From contig NZ_QPEQ01000002.1 of the NCBI RefSeq assembly GCF_009455625.1, positions 310,001-374,000 on the forward strand: 64,000 nt of DNA, written 5' to 3'. Source of the DNA: Paraburkholderia bonniea. Lineage in GTDB: Bacteria > Pseudomonadota > Gammaproteobacteria > Burkholderiales > Burkholderiaceae. Positions 8,464 through 18,013 of the stretch are shown piece after piece (within the stretch, counting starts at the first letter, position 1; every line of letters begins with the position of its first letter). The position numbers and the translations under genes are program-made. A model generated the notes under the pieces. It was not told the DNA's origin and ran no database searches. It was given only the letters and a program-made list of their open reading frames with translations.

Positions 8464-8484
8464 ACGGGTGCAGTGTGCACCCGT
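8464..8484. other. hairpin in the hmuT-hmuU gap
   Basis: Arms acgggtgca and tgcacccgt with a three-base loop form a perfect nine-base stem. It is separated by short gccacggct repeats (about 8494-8528) from a larger hairpin at 8531-8577. Confidence 0.7.
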
Positions 8485-8530
8485 GCATTTGCGACGGCCA
8501 TTGCCACGGCTGCCACGGCTGCCACGGTCA

Positions 8531-8577
8531 CACCTCACCGCCGCAGCGGCAAAGCGTGCCGCTGCGGCGGTGAGGTG
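8531..8577. other. 21-bp perfect inverted repeat between hmuT and hmuU
   Basis: The left arm 8531-8551 and right arm 8557-8577 are exact reverse complements (21 bp, GC-rich) with the five-base loop aagcg. It starts about 34 bases after the hmuT stop in the direction of transcription. No U-tract follows, so it is more likely an mRNA-stabilising or attenuating structure than a strong terminator. Confidence 0.85.
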
Positions 8578-8610
8578 GCAATGGCGGCGGGAAGTGCGCA
8601 GGAAGTGCCA

Positions 8611-9519
8611 TTAGGCCCGGGTTTGCTGCAAACGCTGGTTCAGGGTGCTGAGCGCCTGCGGCAGACGCGGCCCGAAGCCCAGCAGAAACAGCGTGTCGAG
8701 TGCCACCACCCGCTTGTCGCGGCCTGCGGGCGTGGCGCTAAAACCAGGGCTGGCTAGCAGCTTGTCTATGCCGCCCGAGGCTTTTAGGCCTTCGTCGGTG
8801 GTCAGCACGACATCGGGTGCAGCGCTGACCAGCGCTTCAGCCGACAGCGGCCGGTAGCCATTGAAACCCTGCATCGCGTTGCGTACGCCTGCGTAGCTCA
8901 GCATCGCATCGGCGGCGGTGCGCTGCCCCGCGACCATCGGCTGGTTGCCGCTTTGATTCAGCACGAACAGCACGTTCAGCGGTTTGTTCCGGTGTGTCAG
9001 CGGGGATGCGGCGACCTCAGCCAGTGATTGTTTCCAGTCACTTTCGACCTTGGCGCGCAGGGTCTTACCTGCTGCGTTGACGTCAAGCGCTTGCGCGATG
9101 CCGGTGATTTTTTCCAGCACAGATTCGATGTTGTGATGCTCAGGAAAGGCAATCACCTTGACGCCTGCCTGCTTGACCTGTGCCAGCACGTTCGGCGGCC
9201 CGGCTTCGGCGGACGCCAGGATCAGATCTGGCCGCAGCGACAGCAGCCCTTCGGCAGACAGGGCGCGTTGATAGCCGACCTTGGGCAGGGCATTGGCCGC
9301 GGCTGGATAGGTGCAGGTGGTATCGGCACCGACCAGCGTGCCGTGCGCTCCGCCTTGTGCGCCGAGCGCATACACCACTTCAGCCAGCGCACCGCCCAGC
9401 ACGATCACGCGCGGCTGGGCCGGTGCCGCCTGGGCCTGGCGGCCCAGCGTCCCCAGCAATAACGCCCCGCCGCCGAGCATCAGCAGGCGGCGGTGGCGAT
9501 TGAGGCCGGCCGTGCTCAT
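8611..9519 (-). CDS. hmuT: periplasmic haem-binding protein HmuT
   Basis: A 302-residue substrate-binding protein of the ABC haem importer. It has a signal peptide (hydrophobic LLMLGGGALLLGTLG, Ala-rich cleavage site near residue 32), then the class III binding-protein fold with RVIVLGGALAEVVYALGAQ, VGYQRALSAEGLLSLRPDLILAS and VIAFPEHHNIESVLEKI. It receives haem from the outer-membrane receptor and delivers it to HmuUV. Its start overlaps the stop of hmuS by four bases, indicating translational coupling. Confidence 0.9.
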   Translation of the reverse strand: MSTAGLNRHRRLLMLGGGALLLGTLGRQAQAAPAQPRVIVLGGALAEVVYALGAQGGAHGTLVGADTTCTYPAAANALPKVGYQRALSAEGLLSLRPDLILASAEAGPPNVLAQVKQAGVKVIAFPEHHNIESVLEKITGIAQALDVNAAGKTLRAKVESDWKQSLAEVAASPLTHRNKPLNVLFVLNQSGNQPMVAGQRTAADAMLSYAGVRNAMQGFNGYRPLSAEALVSAAPDVVLTTDEGLKASGGIDKLLASPGFSATPAGRDKRVVALDTLFLLGFGPRLPQALSTLNQRLQQTRA

Positions 9520-10592
9520 GCGAGCGCCTTGTCGCGCAGTGGTGCCAGACCCGCAATCAGGTCACGCCAGCCTTCGAGCTCCGGTGTGCCAGGCTTGCGC
9601 GCGCCGAACAGCATGGCGATGTTTTCACCGTTGGCGTCGAACAGCTCAAGCGAGGTGACGATGCCATCGCTCGTGGGCTTGCGCACCACCCAGGCGCTGG
9701 CGATCAGATCGGCGCGCAGATGCAGGTTGAAACCTGGGTCCAGCACGTTGAGCCACGGTCCCATCACGCGGATGTCTTTCACCGGGCCGCTGTGGATCTG
9801 GATCATGCCGCGATTGCCGACGAACACCATGATCGGCAAGTCGATTTGCGCAGCGCTTTCGAGGACGCCTTGCAGTTCATCGTTGGCAACCGGCTGGGCA
9901 TAGCTGCGCGGGGCCAGGCGCAGGGCCTGAGTGCGTGCCAGACCAAACTTGCGCAGCATGCCGAAGAACTGGTGCGTGTCCGTCATCGCGTCCCAGGCGG
10001 CGTGAAAGCCCGCGACATCGATTTCGCTATCAGGTTTGACCGCAGGAGCAGCCGGGGCGGGCGCAACGTTCAGGCCGCCAACTTGCTCATCCATGCTCCA
10101 GCGCTCGACCAGCGCATCGAATGCTGCGTGGTCGCTATGCTCGCGCAGATAGATCTTGTGCACGGCATGGCCTTGCGCGTCGAAAAACTGCAGGCTTTTT
10201 TGTGGGCCGCGCGGGGTGTCTTCGACCACGGCAAAACCCGAGGCCCAGCTGTGATAGAAAATTCGCAGATCAATCAGTTCACCCAGTGCCAGCCCGACGG
10301 TGCCGTCATGGCTCATCTTTTCGTAGGGGCCGTCTTTCTCGTGCACTGCCGCTTCGTTGCGCGTGAGCGCCATCACACGGCCCAGTTGTGGCACCTCTTC
10401 CATGATTTCGATGAAGCTCGGCTTCAGCCGCACGACTTCATGGCCAACAAACGCGGCCAGCGCTTCGCCTTCGCTGATACCCATCGCATGCGCGGCTTCA
10501 CGGTTGCGCAGCTTTTGGGTTTCTTTCAGCTTCAGGAATTCTTGCTGCAATTGCTGCAGGGCTGGTGCCTCGGTAAGGGTGGAAGTCAGCAT
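9516..10592 (-). CDS. hmuS: haem-degrading/haem-trafficking protein HmuS
   Basis: A 358-residue cytoplasmic protein of the HmuS/ChuS/PhuS family. It shows the internal duplication typical of the family (two domains around residues 30-180 and 200-350), with VGNRGMIQIHSGPVKDIRVMGPWLNVLDPGFNLHLR in the second half. Members bind or degrade haem after import and release iron or hand haem to a haem oxygenase. An AAGGA lies seven bases before the ATG at 10592. It sits between hmuR (57 bases upstream) and hmuT (four-base overlap). Confidence 0.9.
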   Translation of the reverse strand: MLTSTLTEAPALQQLQQEFLKLKETQKLRNREAAHAMGISEGEALAAFVGHEVVRLKPSFIEIMEEVPQLGRVMALTRNEAAVHEKDGPYEKMSHDGTVGLALGELIDLRIFYHSWASGFAVVEDTPRGPQKSLQFFDAQGHAVHKIYLREHSDHAAFDALVERWSMDEQVGGLNVAPAPAAPAVKPDSEIDVAGFHAAWDAMTDTHQFFGMLRKFGLARTQALRLAPRSYAQPVANDELQGVLESAAQIDLPIMVFVGNRGMIQIHSGPVKDIRVMGPWLNVLDPGFNLHLRADLIASAWVVRKPTSDGIVTSLELFDANGENIAMLFGARKPGTPELEGWRDLIAGLAPLRDKALA

Positions 10593-10649
10593 GTCAGGTT
10601 CCTTGGGACTAGATAAAAGTAAGTGGGCAAGCAGATAAAACAGTCAGCA

Positions 10650-12938
10650 TCAGAAGTCGATTTTCATGCTGACGGAGAAGCTACGGCCCGGCGCGGTGTA
10701 GGCATCCTTGATTGGTGATGTCTCAGCGATGCCGCGCACGTCAGACCAGTTCCAGTACTGGCGGTCGAACAGGTTGAGCACGCCGAAATAAGCGATCACG
10801 TGCTTGTTGAAGCGGTATCCCGCGCGCAGATCGACGACGAATGACGACGGGGGCGCGAAGCAGGGCCCAGGCGTGCATGACTTGGTGCCGATGTCGCTGG
10901 ATTTTTTCGAAGCTTGATATAGCAAGTCGGCTTGGGCAAACCAGCGCTCGCTCGGTTCGTAGCGAATGCCGAACACGGCCGAAAACGGGTTGATCGAATC
11001 GAGCGGCTGGCTGGCGACGTTGGAGCTGTCGACGCTGCCCTTGGTGAAGGCCATCGCGGTTTTTACCGAGAAGCCGTGCGGCAGAAACCATTCGGCGCGG
11101 CCTTCGAGGCCATGGATATACGCCTTGGAGAAGTTCACGTACTGGAACACCAGCGGGTCGGTTGCGGTGCCGGTGCCACCGATGGTTTGCTGCGCGATGA
11201 AGTCGTTGTAGCGCCCGGTGAAGGCTGCCGCGCTGTAGCGCAGCGGACCGAAGCCAGTGCCCAGCTTGCCGCGCAGACCGATTTCGATGGTGTCGCTGGT
11301 TTCCGGCTTGAGGTTGGGATTGCCGATCGAGGTGTAGCCATAGACCGGATTGGCGAACGCGTTATTCACCTGGTCGGGCGAGGGGGCGCGAAAGCCGTGG
11401 GCGTATTGCGCGTAGGGAATCAGCGCGGATGACACCTCGTAGAGCACAGCGATGCGTGGCGACAGCGCGTTGTCGCTCGATGAAACCGGTGTGCCCGCAT
11501 ATTGCAGGTCGCCGCTCTTCGCGCTCAGCTTGTAGGTATCGAAGCGCAGGCCCGGGGTGACGCTCAGCGCGCCATAGCTGATCTGGTCCTGGACGAAGGC
11601 GCCCATCAGCGTGTAATCGGTGTCCGGGAACGGCTTGTTCGGGAACGGCTGCTCACCGACGCCTGGCACCGCGCCATTGCGCAACGCCGAGATGTGATCG
11701 ACGCTGCCATCCGCGCCGTACAGCAGCTTGTGTTTCAGGATGCCGGAGGTAAAGCCGCTTTCAGCAAAGGCCGAGCCGCCGATCATGCGCTCGCTGTAGG
11801 TGCCAAGACGGCTGCGTGATGGCGCATTGCCGCGGACTTCGAATGAGCTTTGGTCTTGCGATGCGTCCTGGTAAAAGAACTGCACGTGCGCGGTCTGGAA
11901 GTAACGCGCGGCTTCGTTCTTGAAGTCGTAATCAACGCTGTAGCGGTTGCGCTCCATCCGGTCGTGCGCTTCAAGCGCGAGCGTGGTGGGTGGCTTGATC
12001 GCTGACAGCACATTGGTATCGACGCGCTGGCGCACGGTTTCGACGGTGAACTTGAAGGTGTCGTAAGGCGTTGGCGTGACGACGATCTTGCCCAGCAGCG
12101 ATTCGGAGTAGGTGTTTTGTGGATTGGCGGTGGTGCGCAGCGGGCCTGCGCTGTTGTTTGAACCGTTGTTATCGGTTTCGTGGCCAAGGCGTCCGTCGAC
12201 GATCAACATGCCTTGCACCAGATCGTTGCCGCCAGCGGCGGTCAGCGTGCCGCCCACGCTGCGGTCTGATGAGTCGTAGCCCGCCCGCGCGGAGAAATAC
12301 GTGGGCTTGCCATAGATTTCGAGCAGATCGCGCGGGTTTTTCGTAATGAAGTTGACCGCGCCAGTCAGGCCGTCGCTGCCATACAGCGCCGAAGCCGGGC
12401 CGCGCAGGATTTCGATGCGCTGCAAGGTGCTGAGATCAGCGTAATCGCCACGGCCTGCTTCGAGCGGGCCAAACGAAAACGAACTGGGCATGCGGATGCC
12501 GTCTTCCATCATCAGGATGCGGTTGCCTTCCAGCCCGCGAATATTGATGCTCGAATCGCCGTCGCGTCCACCGCCCTGGGCGGCCGATGTCGGGCGATAG
12601 GCCGTGCGCCGCACGGTGACACCAGGCTCGTAGCGCAACGCTTCTTTCACGGTGTCAGCCTGGGTTTCTTCCAGGTCCTGCTCGGTAATCACAGAGATGC
12701 TGGCCGCTGTGCGGCTGACGGCGCTGGCTGTGCGGGTGGCTGTCACGGTGACAGGTTCCAGTAGCGCGGCTTGACTGGCGGTGCTGCGCGCGGCGACTTG
12801 CTGAACTTCGCTGGTGCCAGCGATCTGCTGGGCCGGTGCGGTGCTGTCGCCTGCTGCATGGGCCTGGGACGACCAGATGCCAAGCGCGCCAAACAGCATG
12901 ATGGACAGCGGACGCCGCGCCAGATGGATGTGATGCAC
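10650..12938 (-). CDS. hmuR: TonB-dependent haem/haemoglobin receptor HmuR
   Basis: A 762-residue outer-membrane receptor. After a signal peptide (cleaved near AHA-AG at residue ~29) comes a TonB-box-like VTVTATRTAS, the plug domain (RYEPGVTVRR, SINIRGLEGNRILMMEDGIR, EILRGPASALYGSDGLTGAVNF), then a 22-strand barrel with the haem-receptor FRAP/NPNL-type region (FRAPSPDQVNNAF, SIGNPNLKPETSDTIEIGLRG) and a C-terminal Phe. This fits the haemoglobin/haem receptor family. It is the first gene of the hmu operon, and a Fur box lies 136-154 bases upstream. TonB/ExbBD genes are not in the window. Confidence 0.9.
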   Translation of the reverse strand: MHHIHLARRPLSIMLFGALGIWSSQAHAAGDSTAPAQQIAGTSEVQQVAARSTASQAALLEPVTVTATRTASAVSRTAASISVITEQDLEETQADTVKEALRYEPGVTVRRTAYRPTSAAQGGGRDGDSSINIRGLEGNRILMMEDGIRMPSSFSFGPLEAGRGDYADLSTLQRIEILRGPASALYGSDGLTGAVNFITKNPRDLLEIYGKPTYFSARAGYDSSDRSVGGTLTAAGGNDLVQGMLIVDGRLGHETDNNGSNNSAGPLRTTANPQNTYSESLLGKIVVTPTPYDTFKFTVETVRQRVDTNVLSAIKPPTTLALEAHDRMERNRYSVDYDFKNEAARYFQTAHVQFFYQDASQDQSSFEVRGNAPSRSRLGTYSERMIGGSAFAESGFTSGILKHKLLYGADGSVDHISALRNGAVPGVGEQPFPNKPFPDTDYTLMGAFVQDQISYGALSVTPGLRFDTYKLSAKSGDLQYAGTPVSSSDNALSPRIAVLYEVSSALIPYAQYAHGFRAPSPDQVNNAFANPVYGYTSIGNPNLKPETSDTIEIGLRGKLGTGFGPLRYSAAAFTGRYNDFIAQQTIGGTGTATDPLVFQYVNFSKAYIHGLEGRAEWFLPHGFSVKTAMAFTKGSVDSSNVASQPLDSINPFSAVFGIRYEPSERWFAQADLLYQASKKSSDIGTKSCTPGPCFAPPSSFVVDLRAGYRFNKHVIAYFGVLNLFDRQYWNWSDVRGIAETSPIKDAYTAPGRSFSVSMKIDF

Positions 12939-13634
12939 GTTAATTCTCCCGATCTCAGAGATCTGTCAATGACTATTGGCTGGGTGAAAAACGGCACCTG
13001 GCTAGGAATTCGCGGAACTTGCGCGGTGAGCCGGTCAGTAACTGGGTTGTACGGACGGACGCGCCACTTTATGGGGAATGAGAATCATTGTCAATTGAAA
13101 GTAATGCACCTTGCATCATAAAGTTCCCGCTTAATGCCGCGAAATTTCCCAGGAAAAACCCGAATTTCGGAAGTGATTGTTGGGTTTTTGTCAGAAATGG
13201 ATCGGCGACGATATTTTTCTTTTTTTTGCCCGCAGTTGAGGTGAGGTACCGAGCCTCGATGAATGCTCATGTGTTTGATGAGCTTGCGCGTGAATTCCGC
13301 GCGGGTGCTCGCTTCTCGCATGCATGTCGCATCGAAAGGATTCCGCCCCAATGGAACGAAGTGCAGCGTGCTGGTTACTTAAAGCGCAAGCCAGATTGCG
13401 TCTGGATGCAGGCCAACTGCCCCGTTGAGCAGGTTGGCCGGTGAGCGTGGCTGCAGCTCGTTGCCGCCATTGCTAGCCAGCGGGAAGTGCGCTCCAGATC
13501 CTTCTCAGCACAAACCCACCGGGCCCGTGCCGCATGAGCACGGCGGGCAGAGCGGTCACGCCACATACGCGTGACGAGGCCGAGCGAGCCACTCAGTGGC
13601 TCAGATTAGGTCCGGCCGTCTGTCGAGGTTTTAT
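12939..13634. other. divergent intergenic region between hmuR and the autotransporter
   Basis: About 700 bases that hold the promoters of hmuR (leftward, with a Fur box) and of the autotransporter (rightward). The short frames present lack ribosome sites and similarity. The central part (13100-13240) is AT-richer, as expected for promoter DNA. Confidence 0.6.
13074..13092. promoter_or_regulatory. Fur box upstream of hmuR
   Basis: The 19-base sequence gggaatgagaatcattgtc matches the Fur consensus GATAATGATAATCATTATC at 15 of 19 positions. Iron-replete Fur would repress the haem operon from here. Confidence 0.85.
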
Positions 13635-16600
13635 ATGAACCATATTTACAGCGTCGTCTGGAATTCCACCTTGCGCTTGCTTCAGGTCGCTTCCGAGCAG
13701 GTTCGCTCGCGTAGCGGCACGTCTGGAGCCAAGCGGGTGCGCGGGGCTCAAGTGGCGGCTGCCGCGCTCCTCGTGCCGCAACCGGCACAGACTCCGGCCA
13801 GTGCGTTGAAAGGCACGCTGGTTCCTGGCGCTAGCTTCGCGCTCACACAGCGGTGCTCCGTCTTTGCGTGCCGCTCAGGCGTCGTGGTCAGCACGCTGCT
13901 GCTGGGACTAGCGGCACCGTTGCAGTCGGCTCAGGCGGATAGCCCGGGCGGTGGCGATCCGATGAGTGAGGGTGTTGCCCCGGGTGGCGCGGGCAACGGC
14001 CATGGCGGAACGGGGGGCATGCCGAGAACCATGCCAGGTACGGTAGGTGTTGGCGGTGTTGGCGGTGAGGGCGGCGATGGCGGTGTTGAGCTTATTCCGT
14101 CGGATGGAGGCAAGGGTGGTGCGGTGGGCATGGATACCGGCGGGAGTCCGGCGGGCTCGGTGACAGGCGAGGCAGGCGGATGGGGAGGGGCAGCCTTGGG
14201 CGCCAGCGGCAGCGGCGGGGGTGGAGGCGGCGGTGGCGCTGGTGCCTGGTCTTCTGTGGTCAATGATTCGGTGACGAACGCAGTGGGTTTCACCATTCAG
14301 GGCGGGGCAGGCGGCATGGGTGGTAGTGGCGCTCTCTTTGCGCCTGCCGGCGGTGGTGGTGGCGGTGGCAGCGGCATCACGCTGGACAGTGGGACGCTTG
14401 ATAATTCCGGCACGATCAAGGGTGGCGCAGGTGGCGCAGGCGGCTCGAATACGACGATTGCAGGTAGCGGCGGTGGCGGTGGTGATGGGGTGAATGTCAT
14501 CGGTGGCGAGGTTACGCTGACCAACACCGGCACGATTACCGGTGGCGCGGGCGGCATCAATGGCATGGCTTTCAACAGCGATGACAATGGCAGCGGCGGT
14601 TCGGGCGGGAACGGCGTCACGATGAGTGACGGGGTGCTGGCTAACCAGAGCGGTGGATCTATCAGCGGTGGCGCTGGCGCGAGCGTGACGTCAGGTTTTG
14701 GCGTGGGAGGCAATGGCGGCGCGGGAGTCGAGATCAGCGGCAACAGCGAGAACGTCAACCTCTGGAATGCGGCGGGCGCGACGATTACGGGTGGTGCTGC
14801 GGGCCAGGGGGGTAACCCGGGCATTGACCCGGTTGACCCGAGTATCGGTGCCAACGGCAGCGCTGGCGTGGGCATCACCGGGGCCAATCTGCGTGTGCTC
14901 AACGCGGGCACGATCTCGGGTGGCCGGGAGGTGGATGGCAGTTATGCCGCGGCGGTGGTGTTTACGGGTGGCACTAACGTGTTCGAGCTGGATCCCGGTG
15001 GCGTCGTGCTGGGCAAGGTGGATGCCACGGCGGGCATTAGCAGCACGCTGGTACTGGGTGGCGAGGGCACGGCCAGCTTCAATGCCGGGGCGATTGGCAC
15101 CGACTATGTCGGCTTCCAGTCGTATCAAAAAAACGGCAGCGGGACCTGGACCCTTACCGGCAGCAATGCCGGGCTAACGCCATGGCGGCTGAAACAAGGC
15201 ACTTTGTCGATCGCTGAGGAGGGCAGCCTCGGCGACGTCAGCCAGGCGCTGCGCTTCAATGGCGGCACGCTCAATACCAGCGCCAGCTTCGAGATGCAGC
15301 GCTCGTTCAACCTATCGGATCTTGGTGGCACGATTGACACCAATGCCAATACGACGCTGACGGTCCTCAACACCATTGAGGGCGAAGGCAGACTGACCAA
15401 GACCGGTGACGGCACGCTCGTACTCGATGGCGACAATTCGTATCGCAATGGCACGGTGTTGAAGGGCGGCACGGTCCTTGTCTCGCAGGATAAAAATCTG
15501 GGTGAGAGCGGTGCCCGCCTGTTCTTCGATGGCGGCACGCTGGCGACGAGCTCGAGCTTTATCACGGACCGCTCGATCAACCTCGCGCTGGGCGGTGGCA
15601 GCTTCTCCGTTCCTGACACGCAAAACCTGACCTTGACGAACACGATTTCCGGCATCGGCGGAATACGCAAGCTGGGTGCGGGCACGCTGACCCTGGAAGG
15701 GCTTAATGACTACACCGGCAGCTCGGAATTCCACGAAGGCACAGTGGCGATTAGCGCGGACGCTAACCTGGGCGATGCTGCTGGCTCGCTAGTGTTCAGC
15801 GGCGGCACGCTGGAAGCTACGCAGGGGATGACGCTCAACCGCGCCACGATCTTGCAGGGCGGCGTGCCCGGTGTGAGCGCAGGCGGTGGCACGTTGCAGG
15901 CCGATAGCGGCACGCTGGTTTTTGCCGGGCAGATTGCGGGCCCAGGCGGGCTCACCAAAACCGGCGCTGGCACTTTGCAGATCACGGGCGCGAATCTCTA
16001 TACCGGTGGCACTACCGTTGGCGCGGGCACGCTCGAAGTCAATAGCAGCGGTCACGGCCTTGGCACCGGCAACGTGACGGTCGCAGCGGCAGGCGGCGCG
16101 CCGGATGCCACGCTGCGCTTCATTGGCAATAGCCGCGCAGACGATCTGTCGATCTCCACCGGGGCTAATGGCACGCTCGCGTTTGCTGGGGCGTCGAACG
16201 CCGCAGGCGCGAAGGTGCTGAATAACCTCGGCGGCACGGTTGATCTGGGTGCGCTGAGCAGCGCCAGCATGGCCATCGGCTCGCTGTCGGGTGCTGGCCA
16301 GGTCAAGCTGGGCCACGCTAGCGTCACCCTCGGCGGGTTAAACCGGGACGACACGATTAGCGGTGCCATCACCGATGACGCGAGCAATGGCGCGGGCGGT
16401 GGCAGCGCTGCGCTGTACAAGTCCGGCACGGGCAACCTGACGCTGAACGGGATGAATTCCTATTCCGGTGGCACCTCGGTCAACCAGGGACAGCTCACGA
16501 TTGGCGACGCGTTTAATTCAGGCGCGACGACGGCGGGTGATGTTCAGGTGGCGACGCCCGGCTTGTTACGTGGTTTCGGCACCATCGGTGGCAGCGTGCT

Positions 16601-17993
16601 GAATCAGGGCACGGTCTGGCCTGGCGGCAGCACGATGGGCCAGTTGTCGCTGCAAGGCAACTACACCCAGAGTGCTAGCGGCACCTTGCAGATCGACGTG
16701 AATCCGAACCAGGCATCGCTGCTCAAGGTGGGCGGCGCAGTCAGTCTGAATGGCACGCTGTCGCTGCTGTACGCACCAGGCACCTATCGCGCGACCACCT
16801 ATCAGATCGTCAGCTCGAATGGCCTAAGTGGCAGCTTCAGCACGGTGAGCACCAATGCGAACCAGCCGAACAACCTGATCCAGTCGGTGCTAACCAGCCA
16901 GACGGGCGTGGTGCTGTCGTTGAGCAATCCGGTGGGGCCGGTTGATCCTTCTAACCCCAGCACGCCGGTTGATCCTGGCACTCCCGGCACTCCTGGTAAC
17001 CCCGGTGGCCCGGTGGTGCTTGCGCCGACCAATGCGACGCTGTTTGGCGCGCTGGGTTCAGCGGCGATGCGTGAAGGCCAGCGGGTGAATGACGTGCTGC
17101 TGGAGCGTCTGAGCCGGTTAGCGGGCGCTTGCCCGAGCGGAGCCAGCTCAGACGCTGTGAACTGCCAGCCGCGGGGCCGTTATGCCTGGGTCCAGGCGAC
17201 GGGCGATGTGGCGCGCGTTGGCGGCAATCATGGCGCGCCGGGCTACACGGATCGCCGGTATGGCTTTCTGGCGGGGGTTGAGCGGCAATTCAACGCATGG
17301 ACCGCAGGGGTGGCCGGAGGCTATAGCCATGCCGATGTCACCGAAGACCAGACCGGCAGCAGCGGCACGATTGATACGTTGCGTATCGCGGGCTACGGCG
17401 GCCGCGCGCTGGGGCCGGTGAATCTTGCAGGGACGTTTGGTTATGCGCACGACTTCCTGGCCTCAAGCCGCAATTTCGGCAGCTTCGGCAATGCGGATGG
17501 CAATAGTCAGGGGGACGAACTGCATCTGGGAGCCCAGGTCAGCTTGCCGCTGAACCTCGGACGCTTCGTCGTGACACCGCGTGCGGGCGTGCGCTATCAG
17601 TACTTTCATGGCAGCGCGTTTGACGAGTCAGGCCCGACGAACCAGAACCTGGCAGTAGAGGGGCAAAACCTGCAGAGCCTGCAGCCGTATTTCGGCGTAA
17701 CAGCCGCTTACCCATTCCTCGCAATGGGCCAGCGGCCGGGCCTGGTGGAAGTGCGCCTCGGTTACGCCTACGAAACGCTTGATCCGTCACGCGCTGTGGC
17801 GGTGACGGCGGCAGATGGGACGGGTTTTGTGGTGCCGGGCACCACGGCGTCACGAGGGATGCTGAGTGCCGGAGTCGGCGTCAAGCTGCCACTGCGCAAG
17901 GCTCTCGATTTGAGCGCGAGCTACGACACGCTGCTGCATACCGGCAATGTGTCAGGCCAGGCGCTTAGGGTGTCGCTGAGTTACCGCTTCTAG
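13635..17993 (+). CDS. large type V autotransporter with glycine-rich passenger
   Basis: A 1452-residue autotransporter. The ATG at 13635 starts an extended signal peptide region (MNHIYSVVWN...), followed by a hydrophobic core and an Ala-rich cleavage site near residue 100 after an unusually long leader. Residues ~105-285 are strongly Gly-rich (GGAGGxGG blocks). Residues ~280-470 contain NTGTITGGAGG-type repeats, and ~470-1000 hold passenger-associated repeats of the GGLTKTGAGTLxLxGxNxYTGGT type, which build a beta-helix. A Pro/Gly/Asp linker (~1100-1130) leads to the translocator barrel ending in LSYRF. The passenger probably acts as an adhesin or surface filament. GAGG lies seven bases before the start; an upstream in-frame start would spoil the signal region. 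No cleavage motif was identified. Confidence 0.88.
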   Translation: MNHIYSVVWNSTLRLLQVASEQVRSRSGTSGAKRVRGAQVAAAALLVPQPAQTPASALKGTLVPGASFALTQRCSVFACRSGVVVSTLLLGLAAPLQSAQADSPGGGDPMSEGVAPGGAGNGHGGTGGMPRTMPGTVGVGGVGGEGGDGGVELIPSDGGKGGAVGMDTGGSPAGSVTGEAGGWGGAALGASGSGGGGGGGGAGAWSSVVNDSVTNAVGFTIQGGAGGMGGSGALFAPAGGGGGGGSGITLDSGTLDNSGTIKGGAGGAGGSNTTIAGSGGGGGDGVNVIGGEVTLTNTGTITGGAGGINGMAFNSDDNGSGGSGGNGVTMSDGVLANQSGGSISGGAGASVTSGFGVGGNGGAGVEISGNSENVNLWNAAGATITGGAAGQGGNPGIDPVDPSIGANGSAGVGITGANLRVLNAGTISGGREVDGSYAAAVVFTGGTNVFELDPGGVVLGKVDATAGISSTLVLGGEGTASFNAGAIGTDYVGFQSYQKNGSGTWTLTGSNAGLTPWRLKQGTLSIAEEGSLGDVSQALRFNGGTLNTSASFEMQRSFNLSDLGGTIDTNANTTLTVLNTIEGEGRLTKTGDGTLVLDGDNSYRNGTVLKGGTVLVSQDKNLGESGARLFFDGGTLATSSSFITDRSINLALGGGSFSVPDTQNLTLTNTISGIGGIRKLGAGTLTLEGLNDYTGSSEFHEGTVAISADANLGDAAGSLVFSGGTLEATQGMTLNRATILQGGVPGVSAGGGTLQADSGTLVFAGQIAGPGGLTKTGAGTLQITGANLYTGGTTVGAGTLEVNSSGHGLGTGNVTVAAAGGAPDATLRFIGNSRADDLSISTGANGTLAFAGASNAAGAKVLNNLGGTVDLGALSSASMAIGSLSGAGQVKLGHASVTLGGLNRDDTISGAITDDASNGAGGGSAALYKSGTGNLTLNGMNSYSGGTSVNQGQLTIGDAFNSGATTAGDVQVATPGLLRGFGTIGGSVLNQGTVWPGGSTMGQLSLQGNYTQSASGTLQIDVNPNQASLLKVGGAVSLNGTLSLLYAPGTYRATTYQIVSSNGLSGSFSTVSTNANQPNNLIQSVLTSQTGVVLSLSNPVGPVDPSNPSTPVDPGTPGTPGNPGGPVVLAPTNATLFGALGSAAMREGQRVNDVLLERLSRLAGACPSGASSDAVNCQPRGRYAWVQATGDVARVGGNHGAPGYTDRRYGFLAGVERQFNAWTAGVAGGYSHADVTEDQTGSSGTIDTLRIAGYGGRALGPVNLAGTFGYAHDFLASSRNFGSFGNADGNSQGDELHLGAQVSLPLNLGRFVVTPRAGVRYQYFHGSAFDESGPTNQNLAVEGQNLQSLQPYFGVTAAYPFLAMGQRPGLVEVRLGYAYETLDPSRAVAVTAADGTGFVVPGTTASRGMLSAGVGVKLPLRKALDLSASYDTLLHTGNVSGQALRVSLSYRF

Positions 17994-18013
17994 CGTTTTA
18001 GTGCTCTGGTGCT

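Noticed and set aside
14297..14911. Leftward Pro-rich 204-residue frame in the autotransporter
   Set aside because: It is the antisense image of the glycine-rich passenger (GGC read as GCC/CCG).
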